Positions 50,072-59,300 of a stretch of DNA of 64,000 bases are shown piece by piece. The stretch is from assembly GCF_023051175.1 (NCBI RefSeq), contig NZ_JALKII010000002.1, forward strand, positions 310,001-374,000, in the 5' to 3' direction. Each line of letters begins with the position of its first letter. The first letter of the stretch is position 1. Under the pieces are notes generated by a model. The model was not told the origin of the DNA. It saw nothing but the letters and a program-made list of their open reading frames with translations, and searched no databases. Both the position numbers and the translations under genes were made by a program. Source of the stretch: Alcanivorax quisquiliarum (GTDB taxonomy: Bacteria > Pseudomonadota > Gammaproteobacteria > Pseudomonadales > Alcanivoracaceae).

Positions 50072-50788
50072 ATGAAACGGAAAGCTATTCTGTTGAGCGC
50101 GTTCGCGCTCGCCATACCTTGCTCTGCCACCGCGCTTGAAGGCGGCTTTATCGGCCTGGCGGCAGCAGTCGGCACTACCTCAGCACAGCTTGGCGGCCAG
50201 TACAGCGAAGAGTGGCAGCTTGTCACGGGCACCGTTATCGAAACCGAATTTGCTTCTGCGGATCTTGGCATCAGCAGCAACGGCGGTAATTTTTTCCTCG
50301 GTTATGGCTGGCGTGGCCGGCAGGGTTTTTTGGCGCTTGAGGCGAACATGGCTGTTCTGTCGGGCCGTGACGGGATTGAAACAGGTTTTTCGGAAATCGA
50401 GCTGGATCAGAATGGAGATGTGGAAAGCGTTTTCTCCGAGTCCTATGGCCTGGAGATTGAAGGTGTGAGCTCTTATGGCGCCTCAATACTCATGGGCATG
50501 GAAATGGGGCACGCTGGCGATGCCACGCTGTTTCTTCGCGCCGGTTGGCAAGTGGCCCGTTATGATATGCGGCTTACCGGTGCGCTATCCGGCAGCAAGC
50601 GCGAGAATCTCGAAGGCCCGCGTGCCGGCCTGGGCGTCGTGCTGCCCATCACCGAAACGGTGGGCTTTCGCATGGAATGGAGCCGGCATTTCACCAATAC
50701 CGAAAAGCTCTACAGCAACGAATGGGAAAAAGTAGAGCTGGAGCTGGACAGGGATCTGTTCGAGGCAGGTATTCTGATACGCTTTTAA
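50072..50788 (+). CDS. small outer-membrane beta-barrel protein
   Basis: The 238-residue protein has a signal peptide (cleavage near SATALEGG). Alternating hydrophobic strands with aromatic ends follow, such as GGNFFLGYGWRGRQGFLALEANMA and GFRMEWSRHFTNTE. The chain ends ILIRF, the terminal aromatic expected for BAM-dependent barrels. The ATG at 50072 follows GAAGGGAG. It lies 165 AT-rich bases after the tadG-like gene and may or may not belong to that transcript. Function is unknown. Confidence 0.75.
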   Translation: MKRKAILLSAFALAIPCSATALEGGFIGLAAAVGTTSAQLGGQYSEEWQLVTGTVIETEFASADLGISSNGGNFFLGYGWRGRQGFLALEANMAVLSGRDGIETGFSEIELDQNGDVESVFSESYGLEIEGVSSYGASILMGMEMGHAGDATLFLRAGWQVARYDMRLTGALSGSKRENLEGPRAGLGVVLPITETVGFRMEWSRHFTNTEKLYSNEWEKVELELDRDLFEAGILIRF

Positions 50789-50794
50789 ACCACA

Positions 50795-50823
50795 TGCCGG
50801 GCCAGCTTGGCGCTGGCCCGGCA
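50795..50823 (+). terminator. bidirectional hairpin between convergent genes
   Basis: TGCCGGGCCAG and CTGGCCCGGCA form a perfect 11-bp stem with a 7-base loop, 7 bases after the barrel gene and 9 bases before the end of the convergent desaturase gene. The T-tract is poor. Confidence 0.6.
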
Positions 50824-50831
50824 GTGCATTA

Positions 50832-52031
50832 TCACACTCGCACCGTCGCCGGCGCCGGCGCCGGTTGCACTGTATAAGCGCGCAACTGCGCTGCAAATTC
50901 CTGCAACGCCCGAATGCCGCTCTCTTCTGCCTCCTGGCACCACTGCTTCAGCGCTTCCAGCATTTCCGCCGAGCTTTGGCTGGTGCGTGACCACACTTCC
51001 TGCAAGCGCAGGCGCTGCTGATAAATCGTCGCCAGGGCCTGGTTTTCGGCGGTGAGCCGCTCCAGGCGTGCGCGGTGGCGCTCGGTGATCAGGGTTTCAT
51101 CACGGTGCAGCAGCTTGCGAGCGCGATCAAACAGGTTGCGCGTGGCATCGCAGGCGCGTTGCTTTTCTTCCTGAAATACCGGCGTGATGACTTCGCGCCG
51201 ATAGCGCGCCATCACCTGGAAGCGGTGCGTCATCAGCGCGCGCAGGGTATCCAGATCAAGCGTCTGTTTATCGGCGGCAAGTACGGGGCGCGGCGGCACT
51301 TTATTCACTTTGGCCAGGCGCAGGGTGGCCAGCACACGAATCCAGAACCAGCCGGCATCGAATTCAAAACGCCGCACCGAAAGCTTGGCGGAGTTCGGAT
51401 AGGTGTGGTGGTTGTTATGCAGCTCTTCGCCACCGATCAGGATGCCAATCGGGCTGATATTGCGCGAGGCATCGCGGCTCTCGAAATTACGATAACCCCA
51501 GAAATGCCCCAGGCCATTGATAACGCCTGCGGCGAAAAACGGAATCCATATCATCTGCACCGCCCACACGGTAATGCCGATGGCGCCGAAGCAGAGGATA
51601 TTGATCGCGAGCATGATAAAAATGCCCACATAAGTGTGTGGCGTGTACAGCTTGCGTTCGATCCAGTCATCCGGCGTGCCGGCGCCGTAGCGATCCAGGG
51701 TTTCCTGGTTGGCGGCCTCGGCGCGATACAGCTCGGCGCCTTCCTTGAGCACTTTGCCGATGCCGTAATGCACCGGGCTGTGCGGGTCTTCCGGGGTTTC
51801 GCACTTGGCGTGGTGCTTGCGATGAATCGCCGTCCACTCTTTGGTCACGGTGGCGGTGGTCAGCCAGAGCCAGAAACGGAAAAAATGCGCCACGGCCGGA
51901 TGCAGATCAAGTGCCCGGTGTGCCGAGTGGCGATGGAGATAAATCGTGACACTGATGATGGTGACGTGTGTCAGCGCCAGCGTGATCAGTATCAGTTGCC
52001 AGATCGATGGTTCAAAAAAACCGTTCCACAT
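50832..52031 (-). CDS. membrane fatty acyl desaturase (DesB-type)
   Basis: Acyl-CoA/acyl-lipid delta-9 desaturases introduce a cis double bond using a diiron centre in the inner membrane. The 399-residue protein has the three histidine boxes HRHSAH (33-38), HRKHH (70-74) and HNNHH (205-209), plus hydrophobic segments around 10-30, 48-62 and 133-170. The C-terminal 170 residues are hydrophilic and helical, longer than in eukaryotic stearoyl-CoA desaturases but like Pseudomonas DesB-type proteins. No DesC reductase or DesT regulator is adjacent. Substrate class is inferred. Confidence 0.88.
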   Translation of the reverse strand: MWNGFFEPSIWQLILITLALTHVTIISVTIYLHRHSAHRALDLHPAVAHFFRFWLWLTTATVTKEWTAIHRKHHAKCETPEDPHSPVHYGIGKVLKEGAELYRAEAANQETLDRYGAGTPDDWIERKLYTPHTYVGIFIMLAINILCFGAIGITVWAVQMIWIPFFAAGVINGLGHFWGYRNFESRDASRNISPIGILIGGEELHNNHHTYPNSAKLSVRRFEFDAGWFWIRVLATLRLAKVNKVPPRPVLAADKQTLDLDTLRALMTHRFQVMARYRREVITPVFQEEKQRACDATRNLFDRARKLLHRDETLITERHRARLERLTAENQALATIYQQRLRLQEVWSRTSQSSAEMLEALKQWCQEAEESGIRALQEFAAQLRAYTVQPAPAPATVRV

Positions 52032-52228
52032 ATGCAGGGTTCCGCAGCTCTGGCCGGGCCAGAGCGGTAGCTAAAAGTTGTCGTGATATCCGTCTGCAGG
52101 AGCGCCGGCATGGCGTATTGCCCGAGCGACCGGCGAATGGGCTGTCATTAGCCCCAGGCTCCAGTTTGCGGCTCTGATCACAGTTTGCAAGCGCAGCGGT
52201 ACTGTGACCATGGCCGCAGGGCACTGGT

Positions 52229-54208
52229 TCACCGGGTGCGCAGTAATTGCAGGTGGCCACTCGGCAGGCGGCTGACCTGCCAGCCGGGAGCGACCCAGGT
52301 GGTGGCCACTGCCTCGGCGATGATTACCGGGCCGGGCAGGGCCTCGCCGGGGGTGAGGCTGTCGCGCTCCAGTACCGGCACCGCGCCGATGCCGGCCACG
52401 TCGCTGTAGCGCGGCGGGCCGGGCGGCACCAGCGGCAACTCGCCACCGGGCGGCAGCGCCTGTGTGGCGGCCAGCCGGGCACGCAGGTTCACGGGGGTGA
52501 CAGGCGCATTGAGGCGGTGGCCATAGCGCTGTTCATGTAGCGTGTGGAAAGCCGCTTCCGCTGCCGCGAGATCGCCGTGCCAGGGCACGCTCAGCGGGAA
52601 GGATTGCCCTTCATAGCACATATCCAGATGCGTGGTGGCCTCCAGCTCATTGGCGGTGAGCCCTTCCTCGGCCAGCATCGCCGCCCTGCCTTGCGCCAGC
52701 AATGCCTCGGCCAGCGCGTTCAGTGAGGCGGAATCGTTGCCCGCTGGCAGGGTGCGGATCAGCTCGCGCTGGCGCGGTGCGCGGATCAGCCCCTGAGCGG
52801 AAAGCACGCCGCTGTGCGCAGGCACCAGCGCGCTGCGGGCGCCAAGCATGTCGGCCAGCGCGCACACATGCAGGCCGCCGGCCCCGCCAAAACACAGCAG
52901 CACAAAATCCGCCGGATCAAAGCCCTTCTGGATCGAGATCACCCGCAGCGCTTGTGCCATATGCTCGTTGGCCAGATCAATCACGCCGCGAGCGGCCTGC
53001 TCGGTGGTGGTGCCCAGCGCCTCTGCAAGCCGGGCCAGGGCGCGCTTGGCGGCGGGCAGATCAACACTCATGCTGCCGCCAAGGCTGAGATCCGGGGGCA
53101 AGTGGCCGAGCACGAGGTTGGCGTCGGTGACGGTCACGCCGGTGCCGCCACGGCCGTAACAGGCCGGGCCGGGATCGGCGCCCGCAGAGGCCGGGCCCAC
53201 ATGCAGCATGCCGGCATTGTCGACGGTGGCCAGCGAGCCGCCGCCGGCGCCGATGGTGTGCATGTCCACCATGGGCACGGCCACCGGCCAGTGGCCGATG
53301 CGGCCCTCCAGTGTGAGCCGGAAGCCGTGATCGAGCAGCGCCACATCGGTGGAGGTGCCGCCCATGTCGAACGTCATCAGGCGCGGCTCGCCGAGCGTTT
53401 CACCGATGGCGCGTGCGGCGTTCAGGCCGCCGGCGGGGCCGGATAGCAGCAGGTTCACCGCACGCGATGCAGCGGCACCTAGCGCCACGGTGCCGCCGCT
53501 GGATTGCATGATGCTGACGCGGCTTGGTGCCACGCCGTCGCTCAGGCGTGTGAGGTAATCCGCCACACGCGGGCCGAGCCAGGCATTCAGCCAGGTGGCC
53601 AGGCCACGCTCGTATTCCCCGGCGATGGGCAGCACCTCGGCAGAATGGCATACAAATGCCGCGCATTCCGCCAGCGCAGCCTGTAGCCGCTGCTCATGTG
53701 CCGGGTTGAGATAGCTGAACAGCAAGCTGATGGCGATGGCTTCCGGCTGCGCGGCGCGCACGCGTGCCACCAGCGCGTCGATGGCGGCGTCATCCAGCGG
53801 CAGCACTTCCTCGCCATGCGCGCCCATGCGGCTGCGAATGCCGACGATGTGCGCCGCCTGAAGCGGCCGGGGCGGCGCTTGTGGCGCGAGATTGTAAAGC
53901 TCTGCGCGGGTTTGCCGGCCGATCAGCAGTACATCTTCCAGCCCTTCGTTGGTGATGAAGAGCGTGCGCGCACCTTTGCCTTCCAGCGCCGCATTGGTGG
54001 CCACGGTGGTGCCATGCACGATGCGCAGGCGGCCTTCCTGCTGCGCCTGTTCAAGCCCAAGCTCGCGGATGCCCTGGAAAATCGCACGCTCCGGTGCCTC
54101 GGGGGTGGAGAGCACTTTGTGGATGCGCTCCACGCCATCGCCCAGCAAAACAAAATCGGTGAAGGTGCCGCCGGTATCGACGCCGAGCCAGAAATGCGGT
54201 GCTGCCAT
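52229..54208 (-). CDS. hyuA: hydantoinase A / 5-oxoprolinase-type ATPase subunit
   Basis: HyuA-type proteins are ATP-dependent ring-opening enzymes of hydantoins or 5-oxoproline and belong to the actin-like ATPase fold. The 659-residue protein starts WLGVDTGGTFTDFVLL, the phosphate-binding motif. It has IVHGTTVATNAALEG, MTFDMGGTSTDVAL, HTIGAGGGS and GGAGGLHVCALAD. The ATG at 54208 gives the expected N-terminus. The usual HyuB partner is not adjacent: the neighbours are a desaturase and mutM. The reaction is therefore uncertain (hydantoin, oxoproline or acetone-carboxylase-like). Confidence 0.87.
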   Translation of the reverse strand: MAAPHFWLGVDTGGTFTDFVLLGDGVERIHKVLSTPEAPERAIFQGIRELGLEQAQQEGRLRIVHGTTVATNAALEGKGARTLFITNEGLEDVLLIGRQTRAELYNLAPQAPPRPLQAAHIVGIRSRMGAHGEEVLPLDDAAIDALVARVRAAQPEAIAISLLFSYLNPAHEQRLQAALAECAAFVCHSAEVLPIAGEYERGLATWLNAWLGPRVADYLTRLSDGVAPSRVSIMQSSGGTVALGAAASRAVNLLLSGPAGGLNAARAIGETLGEPRLMTFDMGGTSTDVALLDHGFRLTLEGRIGHWPVAVPMVDMHTIGAGGGSLATVDNAGMLHVGPASAGADPGPACYGRGGTGVTVTDANLVLGHLPPDLSLGGSMSVDLPAAKRALARLAEALGTTTEQAARGVIDLANEHMAQALRVISIQKGFDPADFVLLCFGGAGGLHVCALADMLGARSALVPAHSGVLSAQGLIRAPRQRELIRTLPAGNDSASLNALAEALLAQGRAAMLAEEGLTANELEATTHLDMCYEGQSFPLSVPWHGDLAAAEAAFHTLHEQRYGHRLNAPVTPVNLRARLAATQALPPGGELPLVPPGPPRYSDVAGIGAVPVLERDSLTPGEALPGPVIIAEAVATTWVAPGWQVSRLPSGHLQLLRTR

Positions 54209-54324
54209 AGTGAAACGGCCCTGTGTTGCCTGTGTGCGAACTGCGCAACGGTAGCGCGGAAGGCGTGCCGGGTCGATGCATTGAGGTATCATCGCCAGCT
54301 CTGTTATTGCCAGGAGCCTGTGCC

Positions 54325-55134
54325 ATGCCGGAGTTGCCGGAGGTTGAAACCACGCGCCTGGGCATCACGCCGCACTTGAAAGGGCGGCGGATCGGCCGTG
54401 TGGTGCTGCGCCAGCGCCAGTTGCGCTGGCCCGTGGCGGACGAGATCGCGGCGCTGCATGACGCGCCAGTGGGCCCGGTGGGGCGGCGTGCGAAATTTTT
54501 GCTGGTGGATCTGCCGGGCGGGCAAATGCTGATGCACCTGGGCATGTCCGGCTCACTGCGTGTGGTGCCCGAAGCAACCCCTCCCGGCAAGCACGATCAT
54601 GTGGATTTCGTGCTCGATAGCGGCCAGATGCTGCGTTTTACCGACCCGCGCCGTTTCGGTGCCCTGCTCTGGACGGCCACGCCCGGCCGCCACCCCATGC
54701 TGGATCACCTTGGCCCCGAGCCGCTGGATGACGCCTTCACCGGCGAGCGGTTGTTTCAGCTCTCCCGCAACCGCCGGCAGGCCGTCAAGACGTTCATCAT
54801 GGACAACCGCATCGTGGTGGGCGTGGGGAATATCTACGCGCAGGAGAGCCTGTTCATGGCAGGCATCCACCCCTCACGCCCCGCCGGCCGGATCAGTGCT
54901 GCGCGCTACCAGCGGCTGGCGGAAGCGATTCGCGTTGTGCTGGCGCGGGCCATCGCGGCCGGCGGCACCACGCTGCGGGATTTCAGCCGCGCCGATGGCC
55001 AGCCGGGCTATTTCGCCCAGGAGCTGGCGGTTTACGGCCGCAGCGGCGCGCCCTGCCCGCAGTGTGGCGCCGCCCTGAGCCTGGGCAAGCACGGCCAGCG
55101 CAGCACGGTTTACTGCCGCCGCTGCCAGACGTGA
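54325..55134 (+). CDS. mutM: formamidopyrimidine-DNA glycosylase MutM (Fpg)
   Basis: MutM excises 8-oxoguanine and opened purines and nicks the abasic site. The 269-residue protein starts [14 protein letters not shown], with Pro2 as the catalytic nucleophile and Glu3. It contains the H2TH region [24 protein letters not shown] and a C-terminal zinc finger (CPQC and CRRC). Length matches E. coli Fpg exactly. The ATG at 54325 lies behind CAGGAG. It is divergent from the hydantoinase-like gene. Confidence 0.98.
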   Translation: MPELPEVETTRLGITPHLKGRRIGRVVLRQRQLRWPVADEIAALHDAPVGPVGRRAKFLLVDLPGGQMLMHLGMSGSLRVVPEATPPGKHDHVDFVLDSGQMLRFTDPRRFGALLWTATPGRHPMLDHLGPEPLDDAFTGERLFQLSRNRRQAVKTFIMDNRIVVGVGNIYAQESLFMAGIHPSRPAGRISAARYQRLAEAIRVVLARAIAAGGTTLRDFSRADGQPGYFAQELAVYGRSGAPCPQCGAALSLGKHGQRSTVYCRRCQT

Positions 55135-55310
55135 ATCGCGCTCGTCACTGAGCTGTTTGTATGGTTGAAGCAGTCACACCAAAGGTGTAGATTGTGATGC
55201 AATTGCCGGTTTATTAAACACTTAGCATGGATAATGTCTGCAATACATTAACTATAAAAAACACTGGAAAGCACTGACTGAAAGAACCGCAAATCAATGA
55301 GGGTTTGATG

Positions 55311-55661
55311 ATGCTGGGAGCCAAGCGGCCGCTGCTGGCCGGCGTTCTTGCCGCCACGCTGATTACTGTGGGGATGGCGCCACTGAACGCGAATGCCAGA
55401 GACTTTTATGCCGAAGACCGCCCCGGCGAATTCGCCGTCGCGGGGGATATCCTGATCGCCCGCCCGGTGCTGACAGTCGTCACTGCCCTGGGGCTGGTGG
55501 CCTACACCGTAACGCTGCCATTCAGTGCGCTCGGCGGCAATGTCGATGACGCGGGCGAAACGCTGGTGAAAGCCCCGGCACGCTCGGCGTTCCTGCGCTG
55601 TCTGGGTTGCACGCCGGCGCAGCATGAGCAGCAGCGGGCGATGAGAAAAAGCAACCAATAA
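55311..55661 (+). CDS. small exported protein with a conserved C-terminal Cys pair
   Basis: The 116-residue protein has a signal peptide (cleavage near LNANA). A short soluble start leads into a hydrophobic helix (DILIARPVLTVVTALGLVAYTV), then LPFSALGGN and AFLRCLGC near the end. Similar small proteins in Pseudomonas are sometimes labelled multidrug transporter, which the size does not support. The ATG at 55311 lies seven bases after GAGGG; ATG 55308 is an alternative. Function is unknown. Confidence 0.72.
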   Translation: MLGAKRPLLAGVLAATLITVGMAPLNANARDFYAEDRPGEFAVAGDILIARPVLTVVTALGLVAYTVTLPFSALGGNVDDAGETLVKAPARSAFLRCLGCTPAQHEQQRAMRKSNQ

Positions 55662-55717
55662 ATAATTTCAGTTTGGCCAGAGCCGAACAGATTTGCTTGC
55701 CGAATGGAGAACAACGG

Positions 55718-56278
55718 ATGAGATTTTATGCGGCGTTGCTGGGCGCCTGCCTTGCCTCAACGGCAAGCATGGCCAGCCAGGCTTCTGAGCCCGGCCAGGT
55801 TTATGTGGGTATCAGCTATGTAGAGCTGGAGCAGTATGATCTGAATCGTTTTTTCAACGGTGGCCGTTTTGAATCCGGCGATGTTGTTGCGCGGTTGGGC
55901 AGCCATCTGAATCGTTATTTCAGTTCTGAATTGCGGCTCGCCACGACGATCAATCCAAAGGAGGGGCGCTCGTCCTTCACGCAACCACCTTCGCAGGCTG
56001 AATTTGGCCGTGATTATATGTTCAGTGGCTTTCTGCGGGCGGGCTATCCGCTCGGGCCGGTACGGCCTTATGTTGCGGTGGGCTACACCTTCGGCAAAGA
56101 ACGATTCAAATATGCCGGCGGTAAGGATCGGGATACGTTTCGGGATACTTCTTTTGCAGCGGGCGTAGACCTCGCTCTTGGGGAGCATCTGGGTGTGAAC
56201 CTGGAATTTACCCAGTACTACGATATCGGGCACGGGCGCTTGCAAGGCCCTTCAGCGGGACTGTTCTGGAACTTCTGA
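55718..56278 (+). CDS. outer-membrane beta-barrel protein (OmpA/Opa-like fold)
   Basis: The 186-residue protein has a signal peptide (cleavage near MASQASE). Alternating strands follow, typical of an eight-stranded barrel, e.g. LNRYFSSELRLATTI, SGFLRAGYPLGPVRPYVAVGYTFG and GVNLEFTQYYDIG, ending GLFWNF with a terminal Phe. The ATG at 55718 follows GGAG. It lies just before the giant Ig-like gene and could be co-expressed with it. Function is unknown. Confidence 0.78.
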   Translation: MRFYAALLGACLASTASMASQASEPGQVYVGISYVELEQYDLNRFFNGGRFESGDVVARLGSHLNRYFSSELRLATTINPKEGRSSFTQPPSQAEFGRDYMFSGFLRAGYPLGPVRPYVAVGYTFGKERFKYAGGKDRDTFRDTSFAAGVDLALGEHLGVNLEFTQYYDIGHGRLQGPSAGLFWNF

Positions 56279-56363
56279 GCCTGCGGCAGCAGTTTATTGC
56301 TGGTGCAACGTGAGTGAAGGATCGTGACAAAAACAACCCCGGGGTCGGGGGTGGGGAAGAGCA

Positions 56364-59300
56364 ATGCGTAGACGTATCGGTTTCCTGGCGGCGTTAATTG
56401 TCAGCCTTGCGGCGTGTGGTGGGGGCTCGGGTAGCAGTAGTGGCCTGAACTATGGGCAGCCTACGGTAGAAGTCAGCGGGCTGGAGCAGGGCGAGCAAGT
56501 GACGGTGACGCTGGAAGGCGCGCAATCGGAACAGCTTTCTTTCGCCGCCGATGGCTCCCGCCGTTTTACAACGCGGGTTCAGGACGACAAGAGCTATACC
56601 TTGTCGCTGGCAGCGACGGGCACCGTCTGTACCTTCGGTAACGGCCGTAACGCGATTGTCTCCAAGAACGCGAGCCAGGCTCACGCGGTGGGCTGCGGCC
56701 GCGAAGTGGTAGCGCCTCCCCCCGATCCTGATCCGAACGACCCCGATCCTGCTGACCCTGCCGATCCTCAGGCGCGAAGCTTGCAAGTTTCCCTGGGTGG
56801 TGTTGGCAGTGCCGAAAATCCCATTCGGGACGGCCAGCACGCAACGGTTCAGGTCACTCTGCGCGGGGCTGGCGGCCAGCTGCTCGCGGGTGAAGTAGTG
56901 CATTTCTCCACGACCTTGGGCGAGCTGTCAGTGGATAGCGCACTGACAACCAGCGCCGGGGTGGCAACCGTTATCTTGAGCGCTGGCGATACCAAGGGAG
57001 CAGGCTCGCTCACCGTCACCCATCATTATCTCCAGGGTGAGGATGAGCATGTTGCAAGGCACACCGTGAATTTTGCCACCGAGGGGGATGCAGCTGGCGC
57101 ACCGCCAGTGCAGAGCGATGATTACGTCCTCAGCCTCCAGCTTTTTGATGCGGCCGGAGCGCTCCTGGGGCCTGCCGAAGCGATTGTGACGGTCAACGCG
57201 CCGCTGACGCTGCGTGCCACGCTCACTCATAACGGCGCGCCTGTGCCGGGGGCCATTGTCCGGTTCAATACCGCAGTGGGCGAGATCGAACACAGCTCCC
57301 GGCTGACCAATGCCGCAGGTGTGGCGACAACCACACTGACTGCGGGCGCAACCGCCGCAGCCGGCACTGTGAACGCCACGGTAACGATAGGCCAGACGAC
57401 GGTTAGCGGCAGCATCAATGCGGAATCGTTAGGTGGCCAGCAGCCGGGCAGCGGCACTGCGGCAGTCGTAGTGGCACTGGCCCTGCTCGACAGCACCAAC
57501 AACCCTGTCGGCACCGCCGCAAACCCGATTACTCAAGACCGCCCGGCGACCGTCATTGCAACCGTGACCCTGGACGGTCAGCCGCTGGCGAATGAAGTCC
57601 TGGAATTTACCAGCCCGAATTACGGCGAGCTTTCACCCACCAGCGCTCTGACAGATGCCGCTGGCCGGGCACAAGTGCAGCTGCGTGCTGGCGAACAGGA
57701 AGGCGCGGGCACGTTGGCCGCAGCAGTGATGTACCAAGGCCAGCCTTATACTGGTAGCGTCAACTTCCTCACCCGTGGTGCTTCTCACGAGGACGGCGAG
57801 ACGATGACGTTGACGCTGAAGCTCGATGGAGAATCCGCACCCTACGCATTGAACCCGCTTACCAGCAACAGCCCTGGCGTGGTTGAGGTAGAGCTGACCC
57901 GTGGCGATACCGCTATCCCGGTACCCGGCCAGCTGATTACGCTTGCCAGCGATATAGGCCAGCTGGAGGTGGATCGGGTTCTGACTGACGGTAATGGCCG
58001 GGCAAGCACCCGCATCGCTGTCGGTGAAAACGATCCAAGTGGCGCTGGCACGCTCACAGCGACCTTTACGCTGGGCGGAGAGCAACATGAAGTGACGCTC
58101 AACTTTGCGCTGGTCAATACCTCGGTAGATCGTAAGCCCGAACTGACGTTGACGCTTTCCAACATACAGATCGACAAAGACAATCCTGCACTCGTTCAGG
58201 CCACCGTTACTCAGGATGGCGCGCCTGTGGCTGGCGTTGTCGTGGAATTTTCCACTGATGCCGGGGTGTTGAGCCCGACTTCCGGCAGGGCGCTGACCGA
58301 TGCCGCTGGTGTCGCAACGCTGAATCTTCTGGCAGGTGAGGTACAGACAGCAGGAACCATCACTGCGCGCCTGTTCGGTGTTGCAGATGTCGAAGATACA
58401 GCCACTTTCAATACCAAAGGCGACGGTGGTGTAGTGCAGAACCCCGAAGCCGGTTGGGACATTGAATTTGCACTGCGCGACCAGAGCAACACTGCCGATA
58501 TTACCGAGATCGGCGGCAACGATATCGGCTTGCTGGTGGTACGTTTGGTTGACGACCAGGGGAATGGTGTCGCCGGGCAAATCATCAATCTGAGCGTCAC
58601 TGCCGGTAACCTCGCGCCCGCTAGCGGTCTGGTGCTGACGGGTGCCGATGGGCGCGCACAGGCAACGCTGGCTTCCGGTGGCGTGCCAGGGGCGGGGACG
58701 GCTACGGCCACCTTCGGCTCCCTCGAAAAAAGCGTCAATTTTATGTTGACTGGCGAAGAGCCCGTGGTGGGCAATATCGCGATGACCGCGCCGGCAGAGA
58801 TCAACGCCAGCGCACCCGCGATGATCGTTGCCCAGGTGACGGACGCCAGCGGGCAGCCGGTGGCGAACCAGATTGTGACCTTCACTACAGAGCTTGGCAC
58901 CATGACGCCCGCATCAGGCCGCGTGGCAACCGACAATACTGGTAATGCCCGTATTGAGCTGGATGTTGGCGAAGCAGAAGGCGCTGGTGTGCTCACCGCA
59001 ACAACCGAGTTTGATTCGCAGCCCGTATCCACTCGCCATGTCTTTACGGCTGTTCAGGATTTCCAGCTGGCGCTGGTGGTGACTTATAGCGACCCGACGG
59101 CCAGTGTGGTGACCAGCGAGCATCCAGCGACAATAGTTGCCATCCTGCAAGGTGCTAATGGGCCTGTTGAAGGCAAGGTTGTTACCTTTGCGGCGACTGT
59201 AGGCGAGCTGGCCGGAACATCGGGCAGGACGAACGCAAGTGGCGAAGTGGAGATGACACTTGTTGCAGGCACGGTGCCCGGCGATGGTGAAGTGATCGCC

